Virus record (IMG/VR): IMGVR_UViG_3300033148_005795
Location: 1 to 30,753 of that record
DNA from: a virus
DNA: 30,753 nt
Strand: one strand, 5' to 3'
Shown: positions 1 to 5,542 of the stretch, piece by piece
How the letters are laid out: every line of letters starts with the position of its first letter
How positions within the stretch are numbered: position 1 is the first letter of the stretch
Notes under the pieces: model-generated
What the model saw: only the letters and a program-made list of their open reading frames with translations
Database searches by the model: none
What the model was told of the DNA's origin: nothing
Made by a program: the position numbers and the translations under genes

Positions 1-31
1 CCCTGGGAGGGCTGCAACCTAGAGGGTGACA

Positions 32-178
32 ATGACGGCCCTGAGTAGATGCCGGAGATACCACCGGCGCCAGCCTCACATCGTGATCTACTGCACTGCC
101 TGCTGGCTCTGCGGGCGCGAATCCTGGGGCCGGTTTCTGTGCTGCGAGTGCAGACGCCACGCCACCAAGGAGAGGTGA
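32..178 (+). CDS. Small zinc-ribbon-like protein, 48 aa
   Basis: Function is not recognised. The 48-residue product is basic at its N-terminus and has two Cys-x2-Cys pairs (C24/C27 and C37/C40) about ten residues apart, the spacing of a small zinc ribbon or knuckle. The ATG follows a purine-rich GAGGGTGAC. The stop codon lies five bases before the next start, and the ribosome-binding site of the next gene overlaps its end, so the two are probably translated together. Seen: the cysteine spacing. Inferred: zinc binding. It opens a run of five or six tiny genes, three of them with cysteine pairs. Confidence 0.55.
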   Translation: MTALSRCRRYHRRQPHIVIYCTACWLCGRESWGRFLCCECRRHATKER

Positions 179-183
179 ACGAG

Positions 184-312
184 ATGGACCTGGCAGACAA
201 AGCTCTTGCTGTACTCGCGGGCATGATGTTGGGTATATGCGGCGTCCTCATCTTCCTGGCAGCCTATCTCCTTGGGCTGATCGTTTACCTCCTGGCCACA
301 GGCAACTGGTGA
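184..312 (+). CDS. Small single-pass membrane protein, 42 aa
   Basis: A short N-terminal segment with two acidic and one basic residue (MDLADK) is followed by about 30 strongly hydrophobic residues, enough for one membrane helix or a tight hairpin, and it ends in NW. AAGGAGAGG lies seven to eight bases upstream of the ATG and fixes this start; a longer in-frame reading from 49 would have no such site. Role unknown. Small membrane proteins of this kind are common among phage accessory genes. Confidence 0.6.
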   Translation: MDLADKALAVLAGMMLGICGVLIFLAAYLLGLIVYLLATGNW

Positions 313-506
313 GCACCACCTATTCCTTCTTCGCCATGCAGCCAGACGGCCGCACCAACTGGACGCTGTTCCGCGGCAGCCCGGTGCTCGCTCAAATGTC
401 GTTCCAGGATCTCCTGATGGGGCGAGAAGCGCTGGATGAGCTGCGTGAGGCAATGGGCACCTCACGAGTCTGGCTGCCTATGGACGCCCGTTTGGCCGCC
501 TGGTGA
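309..506 (+). CDS. Hypothetical protein, GTG start, 65 aa
   Basis: It begins with a GTG that overlaps the TGA of the previous gene (GTGA), the coupling pattern used throughout this window. The 65-residue product has a short N-terminal beta-like half (TTYSFFAMQPDGRTNWTLF) and a charged helical C-terminal half (FQDLLMGREALDELREAM). No family is recognised. The GTG is chosen because an earlier in-frame ATG at 237 would force a long overlap with the upstream gene. Confidence 0.5.
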   Translation: MSTTYSFFAMQPDGRTNWTLFRGSPVLAQMSFQDLLMGREALDELREAMGTSRVWLPMDARLAAW

Positions 507-510
507 CCTG

Positions 511-726
511 ATGCCGGACGCCATCATTATCACCTGCTCAAGCCACGGTTGTTCGGCACAGGTATGCCTCGGGGATCTGACCATCGAAAGTAGCTGGGAC
601 GATTGCATCGACGCCGCATTGATCCGCGGCTGGGCTATTGGCCCCAAAGTCTGCTACTGTCCCACCTGTCACAATGCCATGACCGACGCGGTCGTAGATG
701 ACCTCTTTGCTGAGGAGCCCCCATGA
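511..726 (+). CDS. Small Cys-rich protein, 71 aa
   Basis: The 71-residue product has cysteines at its N-terminal end (CSSHGCSAQVC) and a CYCPTCH motif near residue 50, together resembling a split zinc ribbon. The segment between them (TIESSWDDCIDAALIRGWAIG) resembles the 'discolumn' region of small phage zinc-ribbon proteins, in which an alpha helix separates the two metal half-sites. It starts four bases after the previous stop and ends in an ATGA overlap with the next gene. Specific function unknown; zinc binding is inferred. Confidence 0.55.
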   Translation: MPDAIIITCSSHGCSAQVCLGDLTIESSWDDCIDAALIRGWAIGPKVCYCPTCHNAMTDAVVDDLFAEEPP

Positions 727-959
727 GCGACAAGCCCGAGTGCCTCAAGTTCCAGGTCTGTCCCCAGTGCGGCAAGCTCTTCCGACTCGTGTGGAATGAC
801 CACACCAAGGTCCGCTTTGATGACGACCGCGGACAGGCAACCGCCGTCCCAGGCGATTACGGCATCAGCCAGACCCTCAACATCCGCGGTTGTCCCAGTG
901 GTGGCGTCTACGATGTCAGCATCAGTTGTCCCCACTGCGACTACGAGGAGGGGCTGTAG
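723..959 (+). CDS. Zinc-ribbon protein, 78 aa
   Basis: Residues near 13 to 16 read CPQC and residues near 70 to 73 read CPHC, a classic pair of zinc-ribbon knuckles, with a further CPSGG between them. The start overlaps the previous stop (ATGA). The product ends with an acidic tail (DYEEGL). Such isolated ribbons occur in phage genomes as nucleic-acid or protein adaptors, but no particular partner can be named here. Confidence 0.6.
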   Translation: MSDKPECLKFQVCPQCGKLFRLVWNDHTKVRFDDDRGQATAVPGDYGISQTLNIRGCPSGGVYDVSISCPHCDYEEGL

Positions 960-1118
960 GTGCCTGAGGTTGCTCTGACCCTCCTCCACTGCTACTGGCT
1001 GGGCTTCCTCAACGGTGCCCTGTGCGCCGTCGTCGGCTACCTCTGCGGCCGGCAGATCGCCAAGCATCTGGCCAGGGCCCGAGACGTCCGCGCTGCTGCC
1101 CGAAAGGACGCTCTGTGA
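960..1118 (+). CDS. Small membrane protein, GTG start, 52 aa
   Basis: A GTG start follows GAGGAGGGG with good spacing and lies immediately after the stop of the zinc-ribbon gene. The 52-residue product has a hydrophobic helix (about residues 5 to 30, including GFLNGALCAVVGYLCG) and then a basic tail rich in Arg and Ala, so the tail is expected in the cytoplasm. No family recognised. Confidence 0.5.
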   Translation: MPEVALTLLHCYWLGFLNGALCAVVGYLCGRQIAKHLARARDVRAAARKDAL

Positions 1119-1245
1119 AGGCCTCCTGTGGCGCCGACTTGCTCGAAAACAGCGTGGTCAACTCGCCCTTGAAATCACCACGTGAAAAGCTCTGCACAAT
1201 GACCCCTGTTGCTGCACTTTTGACTGTCCCAGACCCCCAAAACGT

Positions 1246-1278
1246 GCAGAGACTTTGCAGAAACACTGCAGAAACACC
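1246..1278 (+). repeat. Three tandem 11-bp iterons
   Basis: Three head-to-tail copies read GCAGAGACTTT, GCAGAAACACT and GCAGAAACACC, with no spacer. The period is 11 bp, about one helical turn, so a protein could bind all copies on one face of the DNA. They could be operator, replication or packaging sites; the sequence does not decide. Confidence 0.6.
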
Positions 1279-1452
1279 GCCCCTCGTTGTCCCTCTCGGC
1301 GTCTCTGCAACAATGCCCCAACCACTTTTCCCGGTGGCGGCCAAAACCCGGGGAGGTTATCTTCCACTACAGCAACTACTTGACGCAGCCAGAACCCCGA
1401 GGACAACCGGAAGGGCGAAAATGCGCCTTTTTGGACCCAATTTGCAAACTCT

Positions 1453-1467
1453 TGTCCCCGAGGGACA
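1453..1467. promoter_or_regulatory. Inverted repeat TGTCCC-CGA-GGGACA
   Basis: A perfect 6-bp inverted repeat with a 3-base centre lies 35 bases upstream of the GTG start at 1503. Its size and position fit an operator for a dimeric regulator. It is too short to be a terminator and no T-run follows. Confidence 0.35.
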
Positions 1468-1502
1468 GAAAACGCAACCTGCGGTAGACAAAGGACTTAG
1501 AC

Positions 1503-2216
1503 GTGGCGAAAATCAAGAAAAAGCGACCCAGGTACGCAAAGTCTAAGTGCCTGCATATGAATAAGCGCCCAAAGGGGCGCTGCAGGATCAATGCGGGGCC
1601 TTCTGGGTACTGTTTGAGGCACGAAAAGGTGCATTTCCCGGACGGTTACCCACCTCCTGCACTAATTGAGCCCGATCCTGCACCGAATGCAGAGGCTGCG
1701 GAGGCCGATTTCTACCGTACTTGCTACACCGAAGACGAGTTGGAAGGGGTCGATCTGAAGGACCTCGCAGCGAAGCAGCTGGACGCGGAGACTAGGCTGC
1801 TTCGGGTGCAGCTCAAGCGGGTAGCTGAGCAGATCAAACAGGAGGGCGAGGACCCAAATTTCTCGCTGTTGCGACCGTTCAGCACGGAGCAGGAGATCGA
1901 CGATGTAGACGTAGAGCTCGACGCGGACGGTAGGCCACTACCGGTCCGACGGCGCGGACGGCCACGGAAGAAGGGACAGGAGGCAGACGACCAGCGCAGA
2001 GGGACACTGAAGCGACGGACGACCCAGAGGGCACCGGATCTGTATCGCCGTCAGGACAGCCTCCTGGGACGCTTGGCGCAGTATATCAAGATCAGGGACG
2101 AGATGGACACGGGCGGGGGTGGTGGCGCGTCCCCGGACGACAAGGCTCGGATGGTTCGGAAGATGCAGGACGAGATCGTGGGGTTGATGCACGGGAAGAA
2201 TCTCGAGGAGGAGTGA
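1503..2216 (+). CDS. Zinc/AT-hook DNA-binding protein, candidate small terminase
   Basis: The 237-residue product starts at a GTG preceded by AAAGGA. Residues 16 to 40 contain C16, C27, C37 and H40 in the pattern seen in phage proteins of the 'C..G..C...A..G..C..H' type, which often sit in small-terminase or HNH-linked proteins. Residues 80 to 112 are charged and probably helical. Residues 149 to 157 (RRRGRPRKK) are a textbook AT-hook, which binds the DNA minor groove. A helical stretch near 187 to 200 (LLGRLAQYIKIRDEM) resembles a region common in small terminases, and a Gly-rich linker precedes the last helix. Small terminases bind the pac or cos site and hand DNA to the large subunit. DNA binding is well supported; the terminase role is inferred and the gene is unusually far (5.8 kb) from the large subunit. 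Confidence 0.5.
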   Translation: MAKIKKKRPRYAKSKCLHMNKRPKGRCRINAGPSGYCLRHEKVHFPDGYPPPALIEPDPAPNAEAAEADFYRTCYTEDELEGVDLKDLAAKQLDAETRLLRVQLKRVAEQIKQEGEDPNFSLLRPFSTEQEIDDVDVELDADGRPLPVRRRGRPRKKGQEADDQRRGTLKRRTTQRAPDLYRRQDSLLGRLAQYIKIRDEMDTGGGGGASPDDKARMVRKMQDEIVGLMHGKNLEEE

Positions 2217-2217
2217 G

Positions 2218-2370
2218 ATGGTGACAGTGATTCAAGCTGCGATCCTGGGCGTTATCGGCGGGGCGTGCCTCTTTGCCTTCTTTGGCTGGATCATCTGGCT
2301 GATTACTGAGCACGACGAGCTGCAGAAGTACCGTGCGCAGTTTGGTGACCTGCGCCACAAACCGCGATGA
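2218..2370 (+). CDS. Small membrane protein, 50 aa
   Basis: The ATG lies one base after the previous stop, with GAGGAG about eight bases upstream inside the preceding gene. Residues 5 to 29 form one hydrophobic membrane helix ending in aromatic residues (FAFFGWIIWLIT), followed by a charged, probably cytoplasmic tail (EHDELQKYRAQF). No family recognised. Its architecture matches the other tiny membrane proteins of this region. Confidence 0.6.
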   Translation: MVTVIQAAILGVIGGACLFAFFGWIIWLITEHDELQKYRAQFGDLRHKPR

Positions 2371-2426
2371 AACAGAGAGTGACGGGCAATCATGCCCGTA
2401 ATACCCGCAACCATAGGAGGTGCATT

Positions 2427-2849
2427 ATGCGGGGTAAGTTTGTTCTCATGACCATCCTGTTAGCCGCCGCTTTCGCGGTGCTGCCGGTGATGGCCTATGA
2501 GGCGGGATCGCCGGAGCCGTTCGGGCCCGGCGCAACCGCACTGTGCGTGGCTGACAGCATGGTCGAGGTCGAGGTCGCGCTGCTGGGGGCAGAGATACCC
2601 CAGGCACCGTCGACCTGCGATACCCTTGCGTCAGTGCAGAGCCTGCTGGATGTGAGTGTGAATGCCGTGGCCGACTCCGTCTACGTGGGCGACCAGGTAT
2701 TCGACATGAGCGGGAGCGTTGTCCGCCGTGACGATCGGGAGCTGGCTCGGGGTGCCAACATCGGGTTCAGCGTGGTCGTCAACTGTGTGGCGATATTGGG
2801 CGACTCCGTGACCACCGACGGCGGGACCGAATACCACCTCCTGCTCTGA
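2427..2849 (+). CDS. Exported protein with signal peptide, 140 aa
   Basis: The start at 2427 is chosen because AGGAGGTG lies at ideal spacing upstream; an earlier in-frame ATG at 2367 overlaps the previous stop but would place 20 charged residues before the signal peptide. Residues 1 to about 22 (MRGKFVLMTILLAAAFAVLP then VMA) form a standard Sec signal with cleavage likely after VMA. The mature part is acidic, probably beta-rich, with three cysteines (CVAD, STCD, NCVA). It should be exported or periplasmic. No family recognised. An exported protein in a phage could act at the host surface, for example in superinfection exclusion; that is speculation. Confidence 0.6.
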   Translation: MRGKFVLMTILLAAAFAVLPVMAYEAGSPEPFGPGATALCVADSMVEVEVALLGAEIPQAPSTCDTLASVQSLLDVSVNAVADSVYVGDQVFDMSGSVVRRDDRELARGANIGFSVVVNCVAILGDSVTTDGGTEYHLLL

Positions 2850-2870
2850 GGGCGCCCGTGGGGTAAGCTG

Positions 2871-2898
2871 CGCGGGGCCTGGGGTTCCGGGTCCCGCG
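2871..2898 (+). terminator. GC-rich hairpin before the tRNA
   Basis: CGCGGGG at 2871 pairs with TCCCGCG ending at 2898 (seven pairs including one G-T). No T-run follows, so it may be a processing site or a weak, factor-dependent terminator instead of an intrinsic terminator. It lies between the exported-protein gene and the tRNA. Confidence 0.3.
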
Positions 2899-2927
2899 TA
2901 TGCCGAACAGATTGAGCAGGAGTGAGT

Positions 2928-2999
2928 GTTGGCCGTGGTGTAGGGGTCGCACGCCTGACTGTGGATCAGGAAGAGGGGGTTCGAGTCCCCTCGGTCAAC
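2928..2999 (+). tRNA. tRNA-His (anticodon GTG)
   Basis: A full cloverleaf can be drawn. The acceptor stem is TTGGCCG with CGGTCAA (one G-T pair), preceded by an encoded G at position -1 that faces C73, the identity element of bacterial tRNA-His. The D stem is GTGT/ACGC. The anticodon stem CCTGA/TCAGG encloses the loop CTGTGGA with anticodon GTG at 2961-2963. The T stem-loop is GGGGG-TTCGAGT-CCCCT. CCA is not encoded. It is the only tRNA found in the window. Phage tRNAs can supplement host codon supply or replace tRNAs cleaved by host defences. Confidence 0.93.
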
Positions 3000-3020
3000 C
3001 TTCCAAAGAAAGGAGCAGTA

Positions 3021-3218
3021 ATGCAGCCGATGAGACGAGCGCGAATCCGGGAGCCCTACCCCGAAGCGGGTGAAGACTTTGAGTGGTGGTACTTCGGCAC
3101 CGAGAGCGTTGCAGGCGGGGTTATGGTCATACTCGTGAGCATGACGGACGGTCGGATGAAAGCCGTCCCGATCGAGCACGTGAAGATAGAGATCACGGGC
3201 GACCTGTGGCCTGACTGA
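3021..3218 (+). CDS. Small hypothetical protein, 65 aa (paralogue of 3544 gene)
   Basis: AAAGGAG lies five bases upstream of the ATG; the open frame extends back through the tRNA, so this start is required. The 65-residue product begins with a basic patch (MRRARIRE at residue 4), then an aromatic patch (FEWWYFG), then two beta-like strands (VMVILVSMTDGRMKAVPIEH). The same order appears in the product of 3544, which begins MRRARLRG, so the two look like diverged duplicates. Function unknown. Confidence 0.55.
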   Translation: MQPMRRARIREPYPEAGEDFEWWYFGTESVAGGVMVILVSMTDGRMKAVPIEHVKIEITGDLWPD

Positions 3219-3229
3219 GGAGGACTGCG

Positions 3230-3547
3230 ATGAGACGCGTACTGATCTTTCTGGGACTGAAGGCCAAAGAGGTTGGCAAGGCCGTTTGCATTCTCCTTGG
3301 CATTACCGGGGCGTATGCGTTACTCTCATGCGCCGTCGCCATGATTGGAATACTCGCCATCGACACGTTACCAGAGGCATGGCTACAGTGGTTAAATGTC
3401 ACAGATGCACCTAAGCACTACACAGGAATGGGAGCCCTGTGTGTTGGTTGCGTGGTACTGTTCGCTGTGTTCCTGTATGGCTGCTACCGCCTTCCTGGTT
3501 GGGTCCGCAGCAACTGGGAAGAGGCTGGGAGGAGAGCCGAGCAATGA
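3230..3547 (+). CDS. Membrane protein with two or three helices, 105 aa
   Basis: AGGAGG precedes the ATG by six bases. Hydrophobic segments lie at about residues 18 to 46 (long enough for one or two helices) and 68 to 85 (MGALCVGCVVLFAVFLYGCY); the C-terminus is charged and probably cytoplasmic. No catalytic motif is visible. The gene ends in an ATGA overlap with the next one. Role unknown. Confidence 0.6.
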   Translation: MRRVLIFLGLKAKEVGKAVCILLGITGAYALLSCAVAMIGILAIDTLPEAWLQWLNVTDAPKHYTGMGALCVGCVVLFAVFLYGCYRLPGWVRSNWEEAGRRAEQ

Positions 3548-3789
3548 GACGCGCGAGGCTGAGAGGCGCACAGCCGGAGGACTACACCCATTGGTTCCAC
3601 GGCATCGTGAGTGACAGCAAATGGCCGCGGGCGGTGGTTGAGGTGATAGGCACGGGGGAGTTGCGGTCATACGACGTGCAGCAGGTGATTCTGGAGCCCA
3701 CGGCAGTTGTGCGAGCTGAGCGGGTGCGGCGTAGCTCCGAGTCGATAGCCAGATGCGCAAAGGGCCCGTACGATGGAGAGGTTACATGA
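3544..3789 (+). CDS. Small hypothetical protein, 81 aa (paralogue of 3021 gene)
   Basis: The start overlaps the preceding stop (ATGA) and GGAGAG lies just upstream. The product starts MRRARLRG, continues with an aromatic patch (YTHWFHG) and then alternating beta-like strands (RAVVEVIGTGELRSYDVQQV). The same order of elements in the 3021 product suggests a duplicated small SH3- or beta-barrel-like domain; the fold is inferred. The C-terminal 25 residues are basic and unique. Confidence 0.5.
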   Translation: MRRARLRGAQPEDYTHWFHGIVSDSKWPRAVVEVIGTGELRSYDVQQVILEPTAVVRAERVRRSSESIARCAKGPYDGEVT

Positions 3790-4037
3790 CTGACCTGGAA
3801 TACCCAACACGCTGTGTAATCAGGGACATCGAGGGAGATCCCCTTGACGACACTGGCCTCGTCGCCCGCACACCCGAGGTGAGCCGGCAGTATATCGGCC
3901 AACGCGGGCTTGCGGAAAAGGTTCCTGACTCGGACAGCATCTTCGGTGAGTCAGTGCGCATCACGCTGGATAGTGGCGACGTGATATGGGGCTACGAGTG
4001 CTGGTGGTCCCCGTTGCCGGAGGAACGGAATGACTGA
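3786..4037 (+). CDS. Small hypothetical protein, 83 aa
   Basis: The ATG overlaps the previous stop (ATGA), with GGAGAGG upstream. The 83-residue product is acidic. Its C-terminal third (VRITLDSGDVIWGYECWW) resembles the strand-turn-strand with aromatic residues seen in the 3021 and 3544 products, so it may be a third, more diverged member of that group. Function unknown. Confidence 0.5.
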   Translation: MTDLEYPTRCVIRDIEGDPLDDTGLVARTPEVSRQYIGQRGLAEKVPDSDSIFGESVRITLDSGDVIWGYECWWSPLPEERND

Positions 4038-4215
4038 AGTTGTGAGAGTCCACATCGACGCACCGGCACCACTTACCGCTTGTCAGAGACAGCAACTGGT
4101 GGATGCCGCAGTGCGCGTGTTGGAAAGGAGACGGTGTGCGCGGGTTGCTGCCTCTGCTACCGATAGGATGCTTCGTGCCAAGGGCGAGCAGCTGACACAG
4201 AAAGGAATCCGATGA
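4030..4215 (+). CDS. Small basic protein, 61 aa
   Basis: It overlaps the previous gene by eight bases and is preceded by GGAGGAACGGA, a good ribosome-binding site. The 61 residues are basic and mostly helical (TACQRQQLVDAAVRVLERRR). It might bind nucleic acid but no motif proves this. The next gene starts with an ATGA overlap. Confidence 0.5.
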   Translation: MTEVVRVHIDAPAPLTACQRQQLVDAAVRVLERRRCARVAASATDRMLRAKGEQLTQKGIR

Positions 4216-4376
4216 GTGAAGGGTTGCAGCTTCTCTTCGATCTTTCTGTCACCGTGTTTCTCTTCGCCAGCATAATCTGGACCCAGAAGCTGCAACGTCG
4301 TATCGAGCAACTGGAGAGCAAGGCCTCTGATGCCCAACTCGATGTTCACCTGAGTGACGACCCGCAGCCCTTCTGA
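4212..4376 (+). CDS. Small membrane-anchored helical protein, 54 aa
   Basis: Translationally coupled to the preceding gene by ATGA. Residues 5 to 24 form one membrane helix (LQLLFDLSVTVFLFASIIW), followed by a short coiled-coil-like helix (QKLQRRIEQLESKA) and an acidic tail. This layout, a membrane anchor plus a short coiled coil, recurs in the gene at 5047 and is common in small phage inner-membrane proteins of unknown role. Confidence 0.6.
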   Translation: MSEGLQLLFDLSVTVFLFASIIWTQKLQRRIEQLESKASDAQLDVHLSDDPQPF

Positions 4377-4389
4377 TGAGGAGTCTCGT

Positions 4390-4803
4390 ATGATGGACCG
4401 CATACTACTCTGGCTTGCGTGGCGACTACCGCGGCGACTCGTCTACCATTGCGCTGTTCGTCTCAGCTCGCACGCACACCCGCGCTTTGGAAAAGACGAA
4501 GTGGTGCTGCTGACGATGATGGAAGCACTGAGGCGATGGGACGTTCAATATGTGGTGTATCGAGCGAAACTTGATAGTTATACGTGCCCCAATTGCGAAG
4601 CCCTGGACGGCATGGTGTTCAGGATAGGAAGTGACGAGTACGGGAAGCACAAGCCGCCGTTACCCAACTGGAGTCCTCGCCACGGGTGCTTATACTTGAT
4701 CTGTCACGCGGAATATCCTGGGCAAGTAGCGAATGAGGACCAAGCCTGCCGTTGTGTCTATGTGCCATGCAACAAGCAGGGAGTCCCATATGAGCCTTCC
4801 TAA
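4390..4803 (+). CDS. Stand-alone MuF-like zinc-motif protein, 137 aa
   Basis: GAGGAG lies upstream of tandem ATG codons at 4390 and 4393; the first is used here. Residues 1 to 55 are basic and helical. Residues 59 to 101 read AKLDSYTCPNCEALDG, then KPPL and a later RHGC. This matches in order the C-terminal motif of MuF minor head proteins (ATLDSRTTPICQRLD, then PPxH and GC in the 17208 product of this window), in which a Cys-rich turn is followed by a PP-H-x-C segment. It therefore looks like a MuF tail domain lacking the MuF helical body. Two further CxC or CxxC groups follow at the C-terminus (QACRC, PC). Role in the virion is inferred only; it could also be an unrelated treble-clef protein. 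Confidence 0.55.
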   Translation: MMDRILLWLAWRLPRRLVYHCAVRLSSHAHPRFGKDEVVLLTMMEALRRWDVQYVVYRAKLDSYTCPNCEALDGMVFRIGSDEYGKHKPPLPNWSPRHGCLYLICHAEYPGQVANEDQACRCVYVPCNKQGVPYEPS

Positions 4804-5047
4804 GCCCGCTCAGAGCGCCAACGGCGTGGAGGTCTCTGTACACACGTCGCCCCATCAAGACTGCCCACGCGGCTCCCTACAGGTCGAGGTGCGCTATGGA
4901 CGCGGTGGTGGTAAGCGCTCAGCCTGGTTCCCCTACTCGGAAAGCTGCTGGGATGCAATCGAGCACACGCGCTGTCTGTTCCTGGAGGATCGGGATTCCA
5001 TCGGCCGAGTTAGGATGCAGCGGCCTGAGATGAGGAAGGAGAAGTGA
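4790..5047 (+). CDS. Hypothetical protein, 85 aa
   Basis: It starts within the last 14 bases of the previous gene, with GGGAG upstream. The 85-residue product contains a likely beta hairpin (LQVEVRYGRGGGKRSAWFPY) followed by a helix with Cys and Trp residues (SCWDAIEHTRCLFLE) and a basic C-terminus. No family recognised. Stop and next start share bases (TGATG). Confidence 0.5.
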   Translation: MSLPKPAQSANGVEVSVHTSPHQDCPRGSLQVEVRYGRGGGKRSAWFPYSESCWDAIEHTRCLFLEDRDSIGRVRMQRPEMRKEK

Positions 5048-5247
5048 TGATTGAGTTTCTGATCTGTATCGTGCTTGGTCTCTGTTTCGCGGGTGCTTTT
5101 TTGGCATCGCAGGTCGGGCGTCTCGCGAAACGACAAGACGAGCACATGTCGATCATAAAGGAGCTGACGAGCATACTCAAGGGCCATATAAACCAGGCCA
5201 ATGCCCACAAACCCAAGGGCGCGGAACTACCAACCAAGGAGAAGTGA
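5047..5247 (+). CDS. Small membrane-anchored protein, 66 aa
   Basis: AAGGAG lies about six bases upstream of the ATG, which shares a base with the preceding TGA. A membrane helix covers residues 2 to 21 (IEFLICIVLGLCFAGAFLAS), followed by a charged helix (RLAKRQDEHMSIIKELTS) and a polar tail. Similar in design to the 4212 product. Function unknown. Confidence 0.6.
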   Translation: MIEFLICIVLGLCFAGAFLASQVGRLAKRQDEHMSIIKELTSILKGHINQANAHKPKGAELPTKEK

Positions 5248-5249
5248 CT

Positions 5250-5540
5250 ATGGATGCATTTGCACTTGGTATCGCGCTCATCGCTCTCTGCATCGCGGTC
5301 ATCGGTATGTATATTGCGTGGCACCCATCGAAAGATAAACCATATCCCGAGGGGCCAGCAAAGACACCATACGGGATGGCGCTTGAAGCGATGGGCCCCC
5401 TTTCGGATAGGCTATTTAGCGTGCCCAATGTGGCGAGCGTGGAGATTACGGTGTTCAAGATCGACGGAGAAACCCCCATGAGAATTTGGGCTGGGAAGAA
5501 AGGGCAGAAACCCCCTGAGCAACCACCCAAGGAGTCGTGA
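5250..5540 (+). CDS. Small membrane-anchored protein, 96 aa
   Basis: AAGGAG upstream fits the ATG at 5250; the in-frame GTG at 5244 is less well placed. Residues 4 to 24 form a membrane helix (FALGIALIALCIAVIGMYIAW). The rest is a soluble domain with a beta-like stretch (VASVEITVFKIDGETPMRIW) and a Lys/Pro-rich end. No family recognised. Confidence 0.6.
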   Translation: MDAFALGIALIALCIAVIGMYIAWHPSKDKPYPEGPAKTPYGMALEAMGPLSDRLFSVPNVASVEITVFKIDGETPMRIWAGKKGQKPPEQPPKES

Positions 5541-5542
5541 CG

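Larger units (their letters stand above)
1119..1502 (+). other. Gene-poor stretch with repeats
   Basis: About 380 bases separate two gene blocks. One frame stays open through the stretch, but its translation is Pro/Thr-rich with no domain-like pattern and has no ribosome-binding site, so it is not called. The stretch holds the 11-bp iterons at 1246-1278, a TTTGCAAA palindrome at 1441-1448 and a TGTCCC/GGGACA inverted repeat at 1453-1467. It looks like a control region for the gene at 1503. Confidence 0.45.

Noticed and set aside
1-48. Possible tail of an upstream gene
   Set aside because: Two frames end near the left edge (TGA at 27-29 and TAG at 46-48). With so few codons visible neither can be shown to be coding.
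1022-1546. 174-codon forward frame
   Set aside because: It overlaps the small membrane gene at 960 and the start of the 1503 gene in other frames, has no ribosome-binding site, and its translation looks like non-coding sequence.
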